From positions 1,302,001 to 1,366,000 of the forward strand of contig JACATO010000330.1 of the NCBI GenBank assembly GCA_018389105.1: a DNA stretch of 64,000 nucleotides, written 5' to 3'. The position numbers and the translations under genes are program-made. Below, piece after piece: positions 37,354 to 50,648 of this stretch; the stretch's first letter is position 1, and every line of letters starts with the position of its first letter. The stretch is from Nautilus pompilius (taxonomy: Eukaryota > Mollusca > Cephalopoda > Nautilida > Nautilidae). A model generated the notes under the pieces. That model saw only the letters and a program-made list of their open reading frames with translations, did not search any database and was not told the DNA's origin.

Positions 37354-37840
37354 GCAGAAACATCAAGAGAGGAAGAAGAAGAACACACAGGAAAGACGCG
37401 TAACTCCATTTCAGTGGTCAGATCATTAACATTTCCAGCTGACCTTAACAGTGCCTAATCATCCTTCTGCGCGACTGCAGCTCTAGGTTCATTTTTTACT
37501 TCAGGACTCGGAAATAACTGCAACAGTTGAATACTCGCTCTCTTTTCAGTATTTCAAATTTTAACACAATAAATTTACAGGTCAGAAGCCATGCCCACCG
37601 ACAGAAATTCCTCCCTATCTGGTCAGACTACATACTGAACATCTGTTTGCTTCAGATTCTCTCCATATAAAGTGTACTTGTGATTTCTCTGTATTTTGTT
37701 TCAGGACGTAAGACTTTTGCATTATTCTTCATCAACCTAGTTTTACTTACTGTAGACTCTGAAATAATGCATTGTATTTTTGTTGTTGTTTAAATTTTGT
37801 GTTATTTTATTACTTTAAAAACCAAATTTTTAACTCGGAA

Positions 37841-37870
37841 AAAAAAAATTTTTTTTTTTAAAAAAAAAAG
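37841..37870. repeat. A-run/T-run/A-run palindrome
   Basis: A9 T12 A10 in succession makes a self-complementary tract in the BTBD17-like intron. No function implied. Confidence 0.85.
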
Positions 37871-38317
37871 TAATGGTTTTAACCCATTGGCGAGCTATTG
37901 TTATCACTGACTTTAGTTAAACACGTTCTGGTGTTCCAAGGAAAACAACAGTTATGTCCCCCTTCTCTTTTTTTTTTAAATGTCGTAACGCTTGTTCGTG
38001 TCATGGAGTGAAAGTAAATGTTTGGTCTCGTAGACTGGTTCCCTCCCAGATTTTAAAAGCTTTGTTATGCCGAATAGCACAGTGTGTTTGGCTCCTGCGA
38101 CACCTGCTCTCATACCTGGTCTACGTCAGCGAACGACCAAGTAAATAAATTAGAAGAAATCAGCAACAAAAAAAAAAAAAAGGAGGGAGAGAGATTTAAA
38201 ACTTTTTTCTCATTTTATTTAAAACTTAACCAAACTTGGCTGAGGCGGGCAACTGTCTTCAGACTTTTAGTTTCGTAATGTTATCTCAAAGTTTAGCATC
38301 TGTACAGTGTGTCATCT

Positions 38318-38342
38318 CATATATATATATATATATATATAT
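38318..38342. repeat. (AT)n microsatellite
   Basis: About 12 AT units about 100 bp upstream of the candidate exon at 38445. Confidence 0.9.
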
Positions 38343-38444
38343 TGCTATTTAAATTGTGTATGGTTTTGTAATACGTAGTTACCCGATTCTTGTGGCGGCA
38401 GCTTGTGAACCTGACTGTTGTTGTTTGATATAGATCTAATACAG

Positions 38445-38520
38445 GGCAGTAGCATTCCACCACCGTTCTTCTTCGCTGGACCCAAGAAACCGTGTCCGGG
38501 TGGGGGAAGAGAATGTAAAG
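38445..38520 (+). other. Candidate 76-nt alternative 5' exon
   Basis: An acceptor (TCTAATACAG) precedes 38445 and a GTAATT donor follows 38520. The stretch is markedly GC- and CpG-richer than its surroundings. Read from the ATG that ends the first exon it would give M then GSSIPPPFFFAGPKKPCPGG and six more residues, ending in phase 1. That phase does not fit the BTB frame: inclusion would shift the reading and stop 54 bases into the BTB exon at 52369. It may be an optional leader exon or belong to an unrecognised gene. Confidence 0.3.
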
Positions 38521-38529
38521 GTAATTATC

Positions 38530-41440
38530 AGCTTTTTCTAGAGTTTGCCAAGTGAGACGCGCCTGTACCAGTCGAGTTAATTGTTGTATTTGTTTGTTTG
38601 CTTGGCTTGTTTAGGTGGTGGGTGGGGTTGTTTGTTTGTCTAGCTACCTGCCAAAATGACTTTGTCGCAGGGCTCTTTCTACTCGGATCTGTGAACGAAC
38701 GATCAGTTGGTCATTTGGGAGACTAAGCTCAATTTAACGTGATTCCACCTGTAAATGTCTGCTTGGATTTTCGTTTATCCATTTGAAGAAAGAAAGAGAA
38801 ATTTTAAAATGGACAAAAACCATAAACCAAATTTAGGAATTTCAATTTTAGGAAGAGCAAACAAAACCGTATTAAAAATTTGTGGTTTTATTGACTCTTT
38901 CCCTACTTCACCTAGCGGTCAAAATCAGAACTACCATCTGTCAGAACAGTCATGCATTGACTAACTTTCCTGATCTAGGAAGCAGCATCAACACGCACAA
39001 CAAGGCTCTCTTTTATCTGTTGTTTTGAAGGGTTGATTAGAAATGATGAAGCATTTATCGAAATTACACAGACTTTCAGATATTGTGTGCTTGAAGTTAT
39101 CTTTTTATTTGCCCTGTATTTCAATTCATTTCTGTTAATAATTATTTTGTTGCTTGTTGCTTTAATGACACTGAACTATTCACCAATTGGTGTATTTAAA
39201 AAATCATGCAATGTTCAAAACGTTGTTTTCTGGGGTTATATATCAATCACTGATCAGCTGCTGTAACTAAGTAGGTAATTTTGTTTACAGTCACAAAACA
39301 GTTACAGGAATAAGTATAGTGGAATTTAAATGCAATCCTAGTAACTGATAATTATTAGAAACAGTAGGCGAAAGGTTATCTATAGAAATTCAAGGGCTTC
39401 ATTGCTGAGATGGATGCTGTGTTTATAGTTATTGCTATTCTTGTTTAGTTCTTCAGATTCCTCTGCTTAATATCATGGCTGTATTTTCACATCATTCAGA
39501 TCTTGTCATGACTAAATATTTAGCTGGTAAGTACAAGTTGGCATGGATGACATTGCAGTTTTAGTAAACAGCTGAGTTTTTTAGCCTTGATGACCTAAGA
39601 TGTTGTTCTCAAGGATTGAACAGAATAAACCTCCCAGTTTTATCATTAATAGTTTTTGAAACTTTCATTGTTGCATGAAATGTAAATGGTTGTTACAATT
39701 TTTTTTTTCTTTTTTGCTTTAATAAATTAAAAACTTGAAAATACTTATTCCGAGCTGAGTAAAAAGTAAAAGCTAGATAAATTGATGGCTACAAAACATA
39801 ATGGTAATGGAGGCCTTGAAATTTATCCATAATTTGCCTTTATTATAAATCACCTATCCTACAAATTAAAAAAAAAAAAATGGTGATTAGAAACTTCATT
39901 TGAACTATACATTGGTGTCTCTGACTGAATAATAGCTGTGAACTGTGATTTATGTAAAGTATAGAAGCTTGGCATTTTATTGTTGAAGTGACTCATCTTT
40001 ACCAAGTTTGTGTCATTAACAGCAGGGTTGACTGCAACAGTCATACATACTGTGGCTGAACTTTTGTCTGGTGACTAACCAGTACCATTTAGACTCTTTC
40101 TTCTCATCTTCATTATCAACCCCATACAGGTGATATTATTTTCATTTGATTGACAAAAATTCTAGTGTTTATATAGTCAATGTATGTGTCTTCCACCTTT
40201 TTTTTTTTAAAATCTCAGTATTGTGAACTAACTTGCCTTTTCCATAAACCTGTAGTACCAGATTGATGGACTCTGTAGCATTTCTTTGGAGGTGTCAGCA
40301 TGTCAGGTGATGTCAACATTTATACTTTTTCTCTCCTTCAAAAACTTCATCTATTTGTAAGTGGTTACCAAGGTGTTGAAAATCTTGGTTTGTTTGAAAA
40401 ACACGTTAATTCTCCCAGCATAGTCTGTTTACCTGATATAAACAGTAATTTTGTTTTGTTTTTTTTCTTAATTAATTGTGTGAATGGTGTCCCTCGTTTG
40501 TTTAAAAGGAACAGAAACAGCTGTCTGAGAATGTTTGATTGCACTAGAAATTACCACTGACAAATCTTCAAATACATTGATAATTAATTTTAAACGTTTC
40601 TTTTCTTTTCTTTTATAAGACATAAATTGATGATGAAATGGAATGAATAAAGATAATATTTTTTTTAAAGTTTAAATATGCTGAAACAATTCAAATATTC
40701 TTTGGTTTTAAGTTTTTCATTTTAGTTTTATTATTTTTTTCAATTTGTGTGATTCATGATTTGTTTGAATTCTCTGTATACCACATCAATCTTTATCTTC
40801 CTTATAGCCTCAGCTTGGAAGTACTAATTAGTATTTATGTTAGACTGGCTATATATTCAGTCAAACTCATAATGCAAAACACATGAGATTGAAGCAATAT
40901 GGATATTATTACAAAGGGTTATACTAATGACAAAGGTACTATATGTCACATCCCCTCAGCCTCTGCTGAGCAATGTAGATTTGAAGGGTAGTGAGATACA
41001 GATACACCCAAGGTGATATACAAAAGGTCGTTTTACACATCTTAGATTTAGTGGGTCTGGTTAAGTTGTACATTTGTTTGTTGTTGTGTTTTTGTAGTCT
41101 CACCTGAGCAGGTGAGATAGTCAAAAGATAGAGAAACAAATGTTTCAGTGCTGAGACTACAAGCATTCTGTATAAGTGTAAATTCCTTTAATTTTATTGT
41201 TTTTTAAATTTGAAGATTTGCTATATTCCAGGTATCAAACAATTTTTTTTGTGAACATGTTCAGATAAATACTCATGTGACAAAAAATGAAAAATAATTC
41301 AAATGTAAACAAAAATTCTGTCAACTTTAGAATATTCATACACTGAAGCATAAATGATATTTTTAAGCAGTATTTTGCTTTGAGTGTAACAAACAGATAT
41401 GCTGTAAATTGTCAAAACATATCTAGTATATAAGTTTGAT
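38530..41440. other. BTBD17-like intron, no recognised feature
   Basis: AT-rich sequence. It contains a short perfect hairpin at 41098-41117 (arms TCTCACCTG and CAGGTGAGA), and otherwise nothing identifiable. Confidence 0.45.
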
Positions 41441-41451
41441 AAAACAACATA

Positions 41452-42992
41452 CACGTTCATCTCAAAAAAATTAGAATATCGTGGAAGAGTTCATTTTTTT
41501 CCATAATTTAATTCAAACAGTGAAAACTTTCATATATTCTAGATTCATTACACATAAAGTGAAATATTTCAAGCCTTTTTTTGTTTTAATTTTCATGATT
41601 ACGGCTGACAGCTCATGAAAATCAAAAATCCACTATCTCAAAATATTAGAATATTTCATAAGATCAATAAAAAAAAAAGGATTTATAATATATAAATGTC
41701 GAACTTCTGAAAAGTATGTTCATTTATGCACTCAATACTTGGTCAGGGGCTGCATGAATCACTGCATCAAAGCAGCGAAGCATGGAGGCGATCAGCCTGT
41801 GGCACTGCTGAGGTGTTATGGAAGCCCAGGTTGCTTTGATGGCAGCCTTCAGCTCATCTGTATTGTTGGGTCTGGTGTGTCTCATCTTCCTCTTGACAAT
41901 ACCCATAGATTCTCTATGGGGTTCAGGTCAGGTGAGTTGGCTGGCCAATCAAACATTAATACCATGGTCAGCAAACCAGTTGCTAGTAGTTTTAGCACTG
42001 GGCAGGTGCCAAGTCCTGCTGGAAAAGGAAATCAGCATCTCCATAAAGCTTGTCAACAGTCAGACACATGAAATGCTCTAAAATCTCCTGGTAGATGGCT
42101 GCGTTGACTTTGGACTTCATAAAACACAGTGGACCAACACCAGCAGATGACATGTCACCCCAAATCATCACTGACTGTGGAAACTTCACACTGGACTTCA
42201 AGCAACTTGGATTCTGTGCCTCTCCACTCTTCCTCCAGACTGTGGGACCTGATTTCCAAATGAAATGCAAAATTTACTTTCATCTGAAAAGAGGACTTTG
42301 GACCACTGAGCAACGGTCCAGTTCTTTTTCTCTTTAGCCCAGGTAAGACACTTCTGACATTGTCTCTGGTTCAGGAGTGGCTTAACACTAGGACTGCGAC
42401 ACTTGTAGCTCATTTCCTGGACATGTCTGTGTATGGTGGCTCTTGATGCACTGACTCCAGCCTCAGTCCACTCCTTATGAAGCTCCCCCAAGGTCTTGAA
42501 TCAGCTTTGCTTGACAATCCTCTCAAGGCTGCAGTCATCCCTCTTGCTTGTGCACCTTTTCCTACCACACTTTTCCCTTCCAGTAAACTTTCCATGAATA
42601 TGCTTTATACAGCACTGTGAAACAGCCAGCCCTTTCAGCAATGTGGCTTACCTTGTGGGTGTCAATGAGTGTCTTCTGACAACTGTCAAGTCAGCAGTCT
42701 TTCCCATGATTGTGGTTGTATACTGAACCAGACTGAGAGATTCATGGTATTTATACTGCATAAATAGTGATTTACTCAAACTCGAAATGGAATATTCTAA
42801 TATTTTGAGATACGTTTTTTTCTATTTTTTCAGCTGTAGGCCGTAATTATCAAAATTAAAATTAAAAAATGCTTGAAACATTTTAGTTTACATGTAATGA
42901 GTCTAGAATATATACAATTTTCACTTTATGAAATAATTGACAAAAAATATTGAACTCTTCCATGATATTCTAATTTTTTTGAGATGCACCTG
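41452..42992 (-). mobile_element. Tc1-family transposon with double (IR/DR-like) terminal repeats, 1541 bp
   Basis: TA duplications (41450-41451, 42993-42994) flank ends reading CACGTTCATCTC (left) and CAGGTGCATCTC (right, inverted). Inverted similarity extends about 200 bp inward. The motif TCTCAAA..ATTAGAATAT recurs as an inner copy at each end (about 41637 and 42785), giving outer plus inner repeats as in Sleeping Beauty-like elements. The minus strand holds a Tc1 transposase from an ATG at 42707 to about 41724: an HTH region, WSKVLFSDESKF (first Asp), SVMIWGDMSSAGVGPLCF, FLFQQDLAPAQ (second Asp), and the C-terminus NNTDELKAAIKATW, then TPQQCHRLIASM. Stops and frameshifts interrupt it at several points, so it looks inactive. 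It lies in the BTBD17-like intron, antisense to the gene. Confidence 0.92.
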
Positions 42993-42999
42993 TATAATA

Positions 43000-45287
43000 G
43001 TTTTTTTTTTTTTTTTTTACATGTACCAGGTGACTGTGAATTTACTTCCTGCAACCAGCTGCCTATGATTCCCAAATCATAGCACAGTATGTTAATGGAA
43101 GATCATACACATACACAGGGGATCTTTGAAGATTTTTCCACTGCATGCTATACTTAACATCATGTGACATGACCTTTGACATGTTTCTTTCATATGTAGG
43201 CTTAAAGTGCTTTCAGATGCTTCAGTTAATCTGCAGAGATTTTTGGGAACAACTTCTCTCTAAAGCTGCTTAGCATGTGTAGAGGTTTTTTCTAGCAGTG
43301 ATTGTAAAGTAGGCGTGGCATCACAGCAGAGACATTTGTCAAGGCCCACATAGCCCAACTGTCTTGCATAAACTCATCTATAAATCCGAAGCTCTGTGGC
43401 CAATACACCATGATCAGAAAAACCACTTATGCATATGGAATTTGTTTAACAAATTCAACAAGTATCATCAGAAATCAGGCAGGGCAGTACGCTAGGAGAA
43501 CGCAGTACTCATCAAGTTGCCCAGTTTACTGATCTGCCCCAGCAAACTGTGTGGAAGGTGATGCTCAAGATGCTAAAACTGTTTTTTATACAAGATGCTA
43601 ACATTGCAGGAACTTACTGTAACAAGTTAAATCAGATCAGCAGAATTTCAATACAATTTTGTTTCAATAAATTGTTGTTGGTAACTGAATTCTATATAGT
43701 TTCTGTTACAGTTGTGCATCATATTAAAACCAGAATGATCGTTTTGGCTCAACATCAAGTAGCTAAAGTGGCTCCCCTCACTGGAAAGATTTACAAACTC
43801 TGGGAATTTATTTCCTATAACACCTCCCTCTGTGTATGCACAATTATTTCTATTAACATATTGTGTCATAGTTTGGGAGTTATAAACTGGCTGTGGGAAG
43901 TAACCTCTTGATTACTTGGTATTTTCCAGAATCTGTTAGCATGAATACATTACTCCTTTAGTCTCTCATCAGCACTGATGTTTCTATCTGCTCTGGGTTG
44001 TATTTTTTTTAAGAGTTTGTAACTTCACAGCAAATTTTGCAGGTGAAAAAGTAGAGAAACTTGGCACACTGAGCATTTCAGAAATAGTTTTTAAAATAGA
44101 CATTTTAGGTGGGGGAGCATCTTTTTTATTATTGTTTTTGTTTAGCTACAGAACCTTCTGTGCATGAATGTTTTCACAAGGCTGATATTTTTAGAGGCTT
44201 ACAAATAACACTCATTGTGTTAGGGGGCCTCCCATACCAGTTGGCATTAAGCATACCAGAGCCTCAGCTGCCATTCTTTATACCAGAATGCTATTATAAA
44301 ATTTTAAGAAAGGCATTTTTTCCCCATGTGGAAAATTTTTGATGATTCATTCAGTCCAGAGAATAAATGGTTTAATGCATCAAAGAAAAAAGCTGATATA
44401 AAAAAATCGCTGGCTCACAATGAGGAGTACTACATTAAACATAGCGTGGAAAGTTTTTTTTAATTTACTTTCTTATTCTTGTATTCACTGGTTTGGTCTA
44501 ATTTTATAATGAAACATTAATCATCTTCTGTAACAATAGGTTATGTGATGTGTTACAGGGATGTAAAAGAAACCTTTGGTTTATATATGTATACAGGTGG
44601 GCCAAATATTCTAGTAACATAACACAGACAATTTCACATTAGATCTCTGTAGATAGTAGCATCATTGTCCTGGCATAAGATGATAATATACCGCTAAGTT
44701 CTTTTGGACACCAGCTATAATTACTGAACACCATTTGAGACCCCACGATGGAATTGTACAGTCTGGAGATGATATCTGTCACATGGCCTCAATGAATTAT
44801 CACAAGTATAGAGGTTATGGTTGTATGCACTTGTGTGTGTGTGTGTGCTTGTGGTGGGAGAGATAATTTGAGGTGTTGGAGATTTATAGCTAAACCTCCA
44901 GTCTGGAAGGAATACATAACTCAGCAAAGAAAACACTATCACTTACAGAAAGTCGTATCACTGACAACAGGCAATCCTGTACCTTAGTTGTTGCTTTTTT
45001 CTTATGAGGATTACGATCTATAAATTCTGGAGACAAATATTTCATGTCCCAAATGCAAGAGTTAGTTACTTTTCCAGCTTTACCTGAAAGTTATCCAGTT
45101 GTCTTTGATACGCATGCAACTTCACAATGGTAAGTTATTCCTTAGTGATAAAAAGGCGCTTTTTTGTCTAACAATTTTTATTCTAGAAATGTCGTGATGG
45201 ATGTCCTGTTTATTGAACCAAGTTTGTAAATCCAAAGCACGGACCATTGAAGTCAACATATGTGTTCCTTTACGGGTACTGAGCTAC
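43000..45287. other. BTBD17-like intron between two transposons
   Basis: It contains a T-run at about 43002-43018 and a (GT)n tract near 44833-44848. A weak stretch at 43470-43600 vaguely recalls a transposase HTH but is not enough to call. Confidence 0.4.
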
Positions 45288-45295
45288 ATCTAGAG

Positions 45296-47613
45296 CAGAG
45301 GTCACCAAAAATTTTTCACAGTGGGCCGGATAACTGAAAGAATGACGAGCGTGGGCCGCATAATCATTCTGTTCAATACTTGCAAGCCAGAACGAAAGCT
45401 CTGGGAAAAAAGACGAAACACTAAGTTTAGCATTCCATGTTAATCATGGGTGAGTGGCATGCAATGCACAAAAAACAAAGACAACCAACATATTTATTTA
45501 CTAAAAAGTTATCAAAGAAGGCGACGTTAGCAAAAATATAGTTACATCAGACCTAGTGTGCACATATCCGAATCTTACAAACTAAGCAGAAAAAAGGTTA
45601 GTGAGATTTGTGAAACTGACGTTTGGCTTTCAAGATATCATCAATGTTTGGTTTGGAATTGCTGCATCCAATCAAGAGAATTGCTTTCAAATGTTCATCA
45701 GTCAATCTCGTTCGATGTGTTGACTTCACATACTTCATTTTTGAAAATGTTTGCTCACAGACATAAGTTGTTCCAAACAATGATGCCATACCAGCGGCAA
45801 ATTTCTTCAATTTCGGAAACTCAACATCAGGTAAGAAGCGGTAAAATTCAACAAGTTTTCCTTCTCTGTGCTTCTCTTTCAACAAGTCATTTGCTTGCAA
45901 ATCAATGAGCTCCAACTGTAGTTCAACTGGCACATCATCAAGGTTACAATCAAACGGATTCTGGAACAGAAGAATGTCACTCTCAATTCTGTCGAGATCT
46001 GAAAATCTCTCCAAAATTGCTTCTTCAAGTCATGAATAATATTTTTTAGGAAAATCGAGGTTGACATCTTCAGCAATTGTAGCGCAAAACTCTTTGAAAC
46101 AGTGAAAATGAGAGAAGTTTTCTCCTTCCAGTTGTGCTTTAAACAATGACAACTTTCTCTGAAATCCTTTGATGATTCTGTAGAGATCACAGACGAGGTT
46201 ATCCTTTCCCTGAAGTTTCAAGTTCAGTTCATTCATGTGGGATGTAATGTCGACCAAAAATGACAACTTTGACAGCCAGGTAGGATCTGACAGCTGTGGA
46301 TCAGCTCTATCTTTTTCAGTGAGAAAAACATCTATTTCGTTTCGGAGCTTGTAAAAACGAAACAGGATTTTACCGCAGCTGAGCCACCTCACTGCTGTGT
46401 GATAAGGCAAGTCACAGAAATCAGAATCAATTTCTTCAAGAAAAGCCTGGAACTGACGGTGATTGAGTGCATGTCCCCGAATGAAGTTCACAGCAGAAAC
46501 GACTGGTTTCAGTACACAAGAAATATCCAAGTCTTTCCCACAGAGTGCTTGCTGATGTATGATGCAGTGTATGAACAGAGCGCCCAGAATTTGCAAATCT
46601 TCCAACTGAGTCCTAATCTGCCCGACCAGACCCTTCCTCACTCAAGCCATGTTTTTTCCTCCATCAACTGTAACACCTCAAAGCTGATTCCACTGAAGGT
46701 TATAGTCTTGCAAAGTTTTCTGCACTTCCATGAAAATGTCTTTTCCAGTTGTTGTTCCATGCATGCAGCAAACGGATGCCAACTCTTCCGTTATCTGAAA
46801 GTCCAAATTGACACCACGAATGAACACAAGAAGTTGTGACGTACTTGAGAGATCAGTAGACTCATCCAGCGCCAGAGAATACCACAACAAGTTCCTAGCT
46901 TTCTCGCGTATCTGTAGCACTATGTTCTCTCCAAGTTCTTCTGTTCTCCGCACAACTGAACTTGCTGAAAGGCTGATACTTCCAAACAAATCGGCTTTCT
47001 CAGGACACAAGTCATTTGCTGCTTCCATAATACACTCTTTGATGAAGTTGCCATCAGTAAATGGTTTTCCTCGATCTGCCAACTTATGCACTATTTTGTA
47101 ACTTGTACGAGTGACAGCAAACTTTCTCGTGAAGAGATTTCTTTGAGTTTCTAAACCACGTTTCATGGACTCGTATTTCTCAGAGTGTCACTTTCCAGAA
47201 AACTTTGAATATGTTGATAGATGTTTTGTTTCATAGTGACGCCGAAGATTGTACTCTTTCAAAACGGCAACACTTTCGCTGCATACCACGCAACTAGCTT
47301 CTGGTCCTTTGTTTCCACAAAGAAGTACTTTACTCCCCATTCTTCATTGAAAACGCAACACTCGGCATCCACTTTTCTTTTCTTAGTAGCCATAATAAAG
47401 GGTGAAGAAAACAGCCTAGAGACCAGCTCGATTAACACCTTGACCGGGGAATTTTTCTGAGCCTTCTTGGCCATGATGTGTCAATTATCATGAAAAAATT
47501 TAAAAAATTTTATTTCACAACATCTCGTGTTCCATCCGTTTTATCACGCAAATGCAAGTACTGTCGACGGGCCTGATGAACTGACGTCGCGGGCCGTAGT
47601 TTGGTGACCCCTG
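45296..47613 (-). mobile_element. hAT transposon (Charlie type) with TIRs and 8-bp target duplication, 2318 bp
   Basis: ATCTAGAG flanks both sides exactly (45288-45295, 47614-47621). The ends are CAGAGGTCACCAAA and, inverted, CAGGGGTCACCAAA. The minus strand encodes a hAT transposase close to the GTF2IRD2/Charlie8 kind. In order it has a BED zinc finger region near 47280-47200 (CSES..VLKEYNLRRHYETKH), then YSLALDESTDLSSTSQLLVF, GVTVDGGKNMA, an insertion domain with LSFLVDITSHMNELNLKLQG, and the C-terminal dimerisation region CEQTFSKMKYVKSTHRTRL. One frame carries most of it from 47190 to 45598, interrupted by about four stop codons, with a frameshift in the zinc finger. Several stops look like single C-to-T changes. 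It looks a relatively young but dead copy. Confidence 0.93.
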
Positions 47614-47621
47614 ATCTAGAG

Positions 47622-50600
47622 GAAAGAAATCCCAGAACATCACACAGCACTACGAATACTGCACCACCAAGTGTTGGGCTGTTTTTTTATTATGTTTGGT
47701 ACAATACTGATCAACGTCTTGATCCGCATCAGGAGCAAAATCATGCCCACCACCATAATATACAACAAGCGTGCTATATATAGATGCCATTAATATATGC
47801 ACTAATTGAGCAACAGTTGTTTTTTTGGGGGAGCTGCAAGAGTTAAATAAAAACTGACAACTTTCATTTGCTAGCAGCTGGTGGTTTTTTTATATACCAT
47901 CTTTCTTTGCAGTATCTTAATTATGTAGAATTAGATATTATTTTAGATTTTGTGTAAGATTAACAAAATTATAACACTAGAAATAAAAGATTACTTACCG
48001 TGTCTAGGTGTGGGCAAAAATAGCTGGATATCTCCTTCATTTTATCATGTTGACAAAATGGGTTTATTTGCCAAACCAAAATGATTTTTGTCTTTTTTTT
48101 TGACTTTCAAAATTTTCTTAAAGATCTTCAGTTGAAGATAATGCTACACTTGATAATTAAAAGATCCTTGCCTTGTGTTGGCTTGTTGCGTTGTATGTGA
48201 TTTGTAGACCAAACTAAGAGCCACAGAGATGGTCTCTACCTACAGGCCAGCTCTGATGAGATCTTAAGATTTGTTGATTTGGTGGAGATGCAGTGATGTC
48301 CGTTTTCATTGGCACGAGCTGGCATCAAGCCCATAATTTGTTATTATTGCTGACCTTCAGTTTTCTGCACTCTCTGTTAAACAAAAGTCTGTTAACTGAG
48401 ACCTGATCTACTCGATGACTAAAACATTTTTGTCTAATTAATTTTGAGGGAAGACAACCTAACTTTCCTGTTAAGAAGGCAAAAATGACAACTTTTCTCA
48501 CTCTTCAGAAGAACTCAAAAGCACAAGATGGCCATTTCTGAGGTATGGATGTGGGAATATTTAATTCTTATTTGTTCACTTGTAAAACTAAATCAAAAAA
48601 AAAGTAGCCATATTGATCAAAACCCATACAGACTTTAGCAGTTGTACTTAGGCCTTGTTAATCTCTACACTTGATTCATGGTATATTGAGTTCCAGAACT
48701 ATGCAGATTGCTTCTTCTCTGTTGCTCAAGACCTATAATTTACAGAACTTTGTCCACTTTATTCAGTCATCACACGGGCCTGCATTCTGCTATTATTGAC
48801 AATTATGGCTGACCAAGCCTTTTGTCTGGCTTTTGGACTGACCTCTTCCTTTCCCAATTGTTGTTTCTAAAATAAATCACAAAGGCCGTGCTTTTGGGTT
48901 GGTTAGACATATTGTTTCTTTTAAATGGTTTTGATGGCAAACTCTTCACATTCACCAGGCTTCTGATGTAAAAAGTCAAATTTTAAGGTTTTTTTTTGTC
49001 AAAACTTTTGTAAATCTACAGTAATGTATTGCCATAGAGGCTGTATATACCTGGTAAAGCAAATATTTCTGAGTATGAACTGTACTAGACAGATCAGATT
49101 TAGCTAACACCGTAGGAACTGGAATGTTGAGAAAGGAGCTGTAGTTTAAGCATCTATTTTATAACGAGAATAAATGAATAATTACAGCCAATACAATGTA
49201 TGTCTATATATGTATATATATCCTGGGTTGCTGATCTTAGTGTTACTAATTGTCAACATTCTGAGTACTGGACTGCCATGATTAAGAGCTCAGAGTTTGA
49301 ATCCCACTGCAAATGTGGATTTGACCAAAGGATACTTTCCTCTTGCAAGGTAGAAATGCTTGTTAAGAAAGGGTACAGAAAAGCAATTACTTATTGGTTT
49401 AGACTAGTTTAAATCTCCTTTCCAGAAATATGTAGTAATTCAGCATGACCATTCAGCAAGTATTCAACCAGCCAGAAGCTGTGTGTATAGTTATTTTTGT
49501 TATTGTTTTTATAGCTGTGTTCAACAGATTCTGTTAGGGTTTTTTAACTTGGATTAATTATTAATTACAGCCATGATATATATCTCTCTCTTGCTAACTT
49601 AACTGCTATTTGTTGAATTTTGTTTCTACATATGCTTCTATGATTAGGATTCATAGAAGAAAGTCTTCCTAAATTTCTAGTTATGTTTAAATTATTTGCA
49701 TAAAATATATTCTTTTATGACTATCAGAATATCCATATGTTTACCAATTCTACCAGTGTAGTAAGCATTACTTTTGTTTCATCATATACAGAATATTTCA
49801 AGTGCTCTTAAAGTAAATAACATCTTAGACAAAGCCACACTTTTGTAGTAGCACACTACTAGACTAGATTTCTGCTGCCCATTACCATTTAATTGGAAGG
49901 CATTTTTGTTCTTTACAAACACACTGAAGTGTTTTGTTTGTCTTTAAAGATTAAAGTACTGTCACTATAACATTTTTCCATGTAGGTATACACACCAAAG
50001 TGCTTAGTAACGAAATATGTTTTCTCACACTGTTTACCTACATATCCTGGCAGACAGACATCCAGGCCTACACCAGGTGAGCTTGATTGTTAAATATGAT
50101 CAATAGTGGTATGGAAAACTTTGCAGATATTTATAATCTTAAGAAATACTACATTTTAATTAGATGCAACTGGCAAATCATATAGTTGGAGAACACATTC
50201 CACTTTATGCAAATTGCAGAAATGATTCTTGAATTTCATAAAACTAATCATTTTCAATTTACAACCACTTCTTATTCAGTTTAATTTTTAAAATTTTTTC
50301 TTCAGGGTGGGTCCATTGGTAGGATATTTAACTGCAAATGGTTGAAGGGCCAAATCAAAATCTTGGTCAAGGCTGCTTCGTTTTGGCACACCTCTCTGAC
50401 ATGGTTTCTTCTCACTCTTTACCAACCACATGGGTTTTCTTTAGGTGCTTTGGTTTTGTCCCACTTCCAGAATAAAATGGCAGTATAATTTTCCAGGTGC
50501 ATGTGATGGATGTTCCTTAGGTAATTTTTTACTAACTCTCACCTTGACCACCACTCAGGAGCTCTCAATTGTACCTAGGTAACTTGCTTGGCCACCATTG

Positions 50601-50640
50601 ATATCTCATACCTTCTCTTTCTTACTCCTTGGTCTGAGAC
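47622..50640. other. BTBD17-like intron, mostly unassigned
   Basis: AT-rich. Apart from the SINE-like head listed separately, I see nothing supportable here. Confidence 0.4.
49226..49345 (+). repeat. Possible tRNA-derived SINE fragment
   Basis: GAGTTTGAATCCC at 49293-49305 fits a pol III B box with one or two changes. A degraded A box-like segment (TGATCTTAGTGTTA) lies about 60 bp upstream. No target duplication was identified. Confidence 0.4.
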
Positions 50641-50648
50641 CTTTAATT

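Noticed and set aside
43549-43911. 120-codon plus-strand frame
   Set aside because: AT-rich composition, no domain, no splice context. A faint HTH-like look just upstream is not enough to call a transposon.
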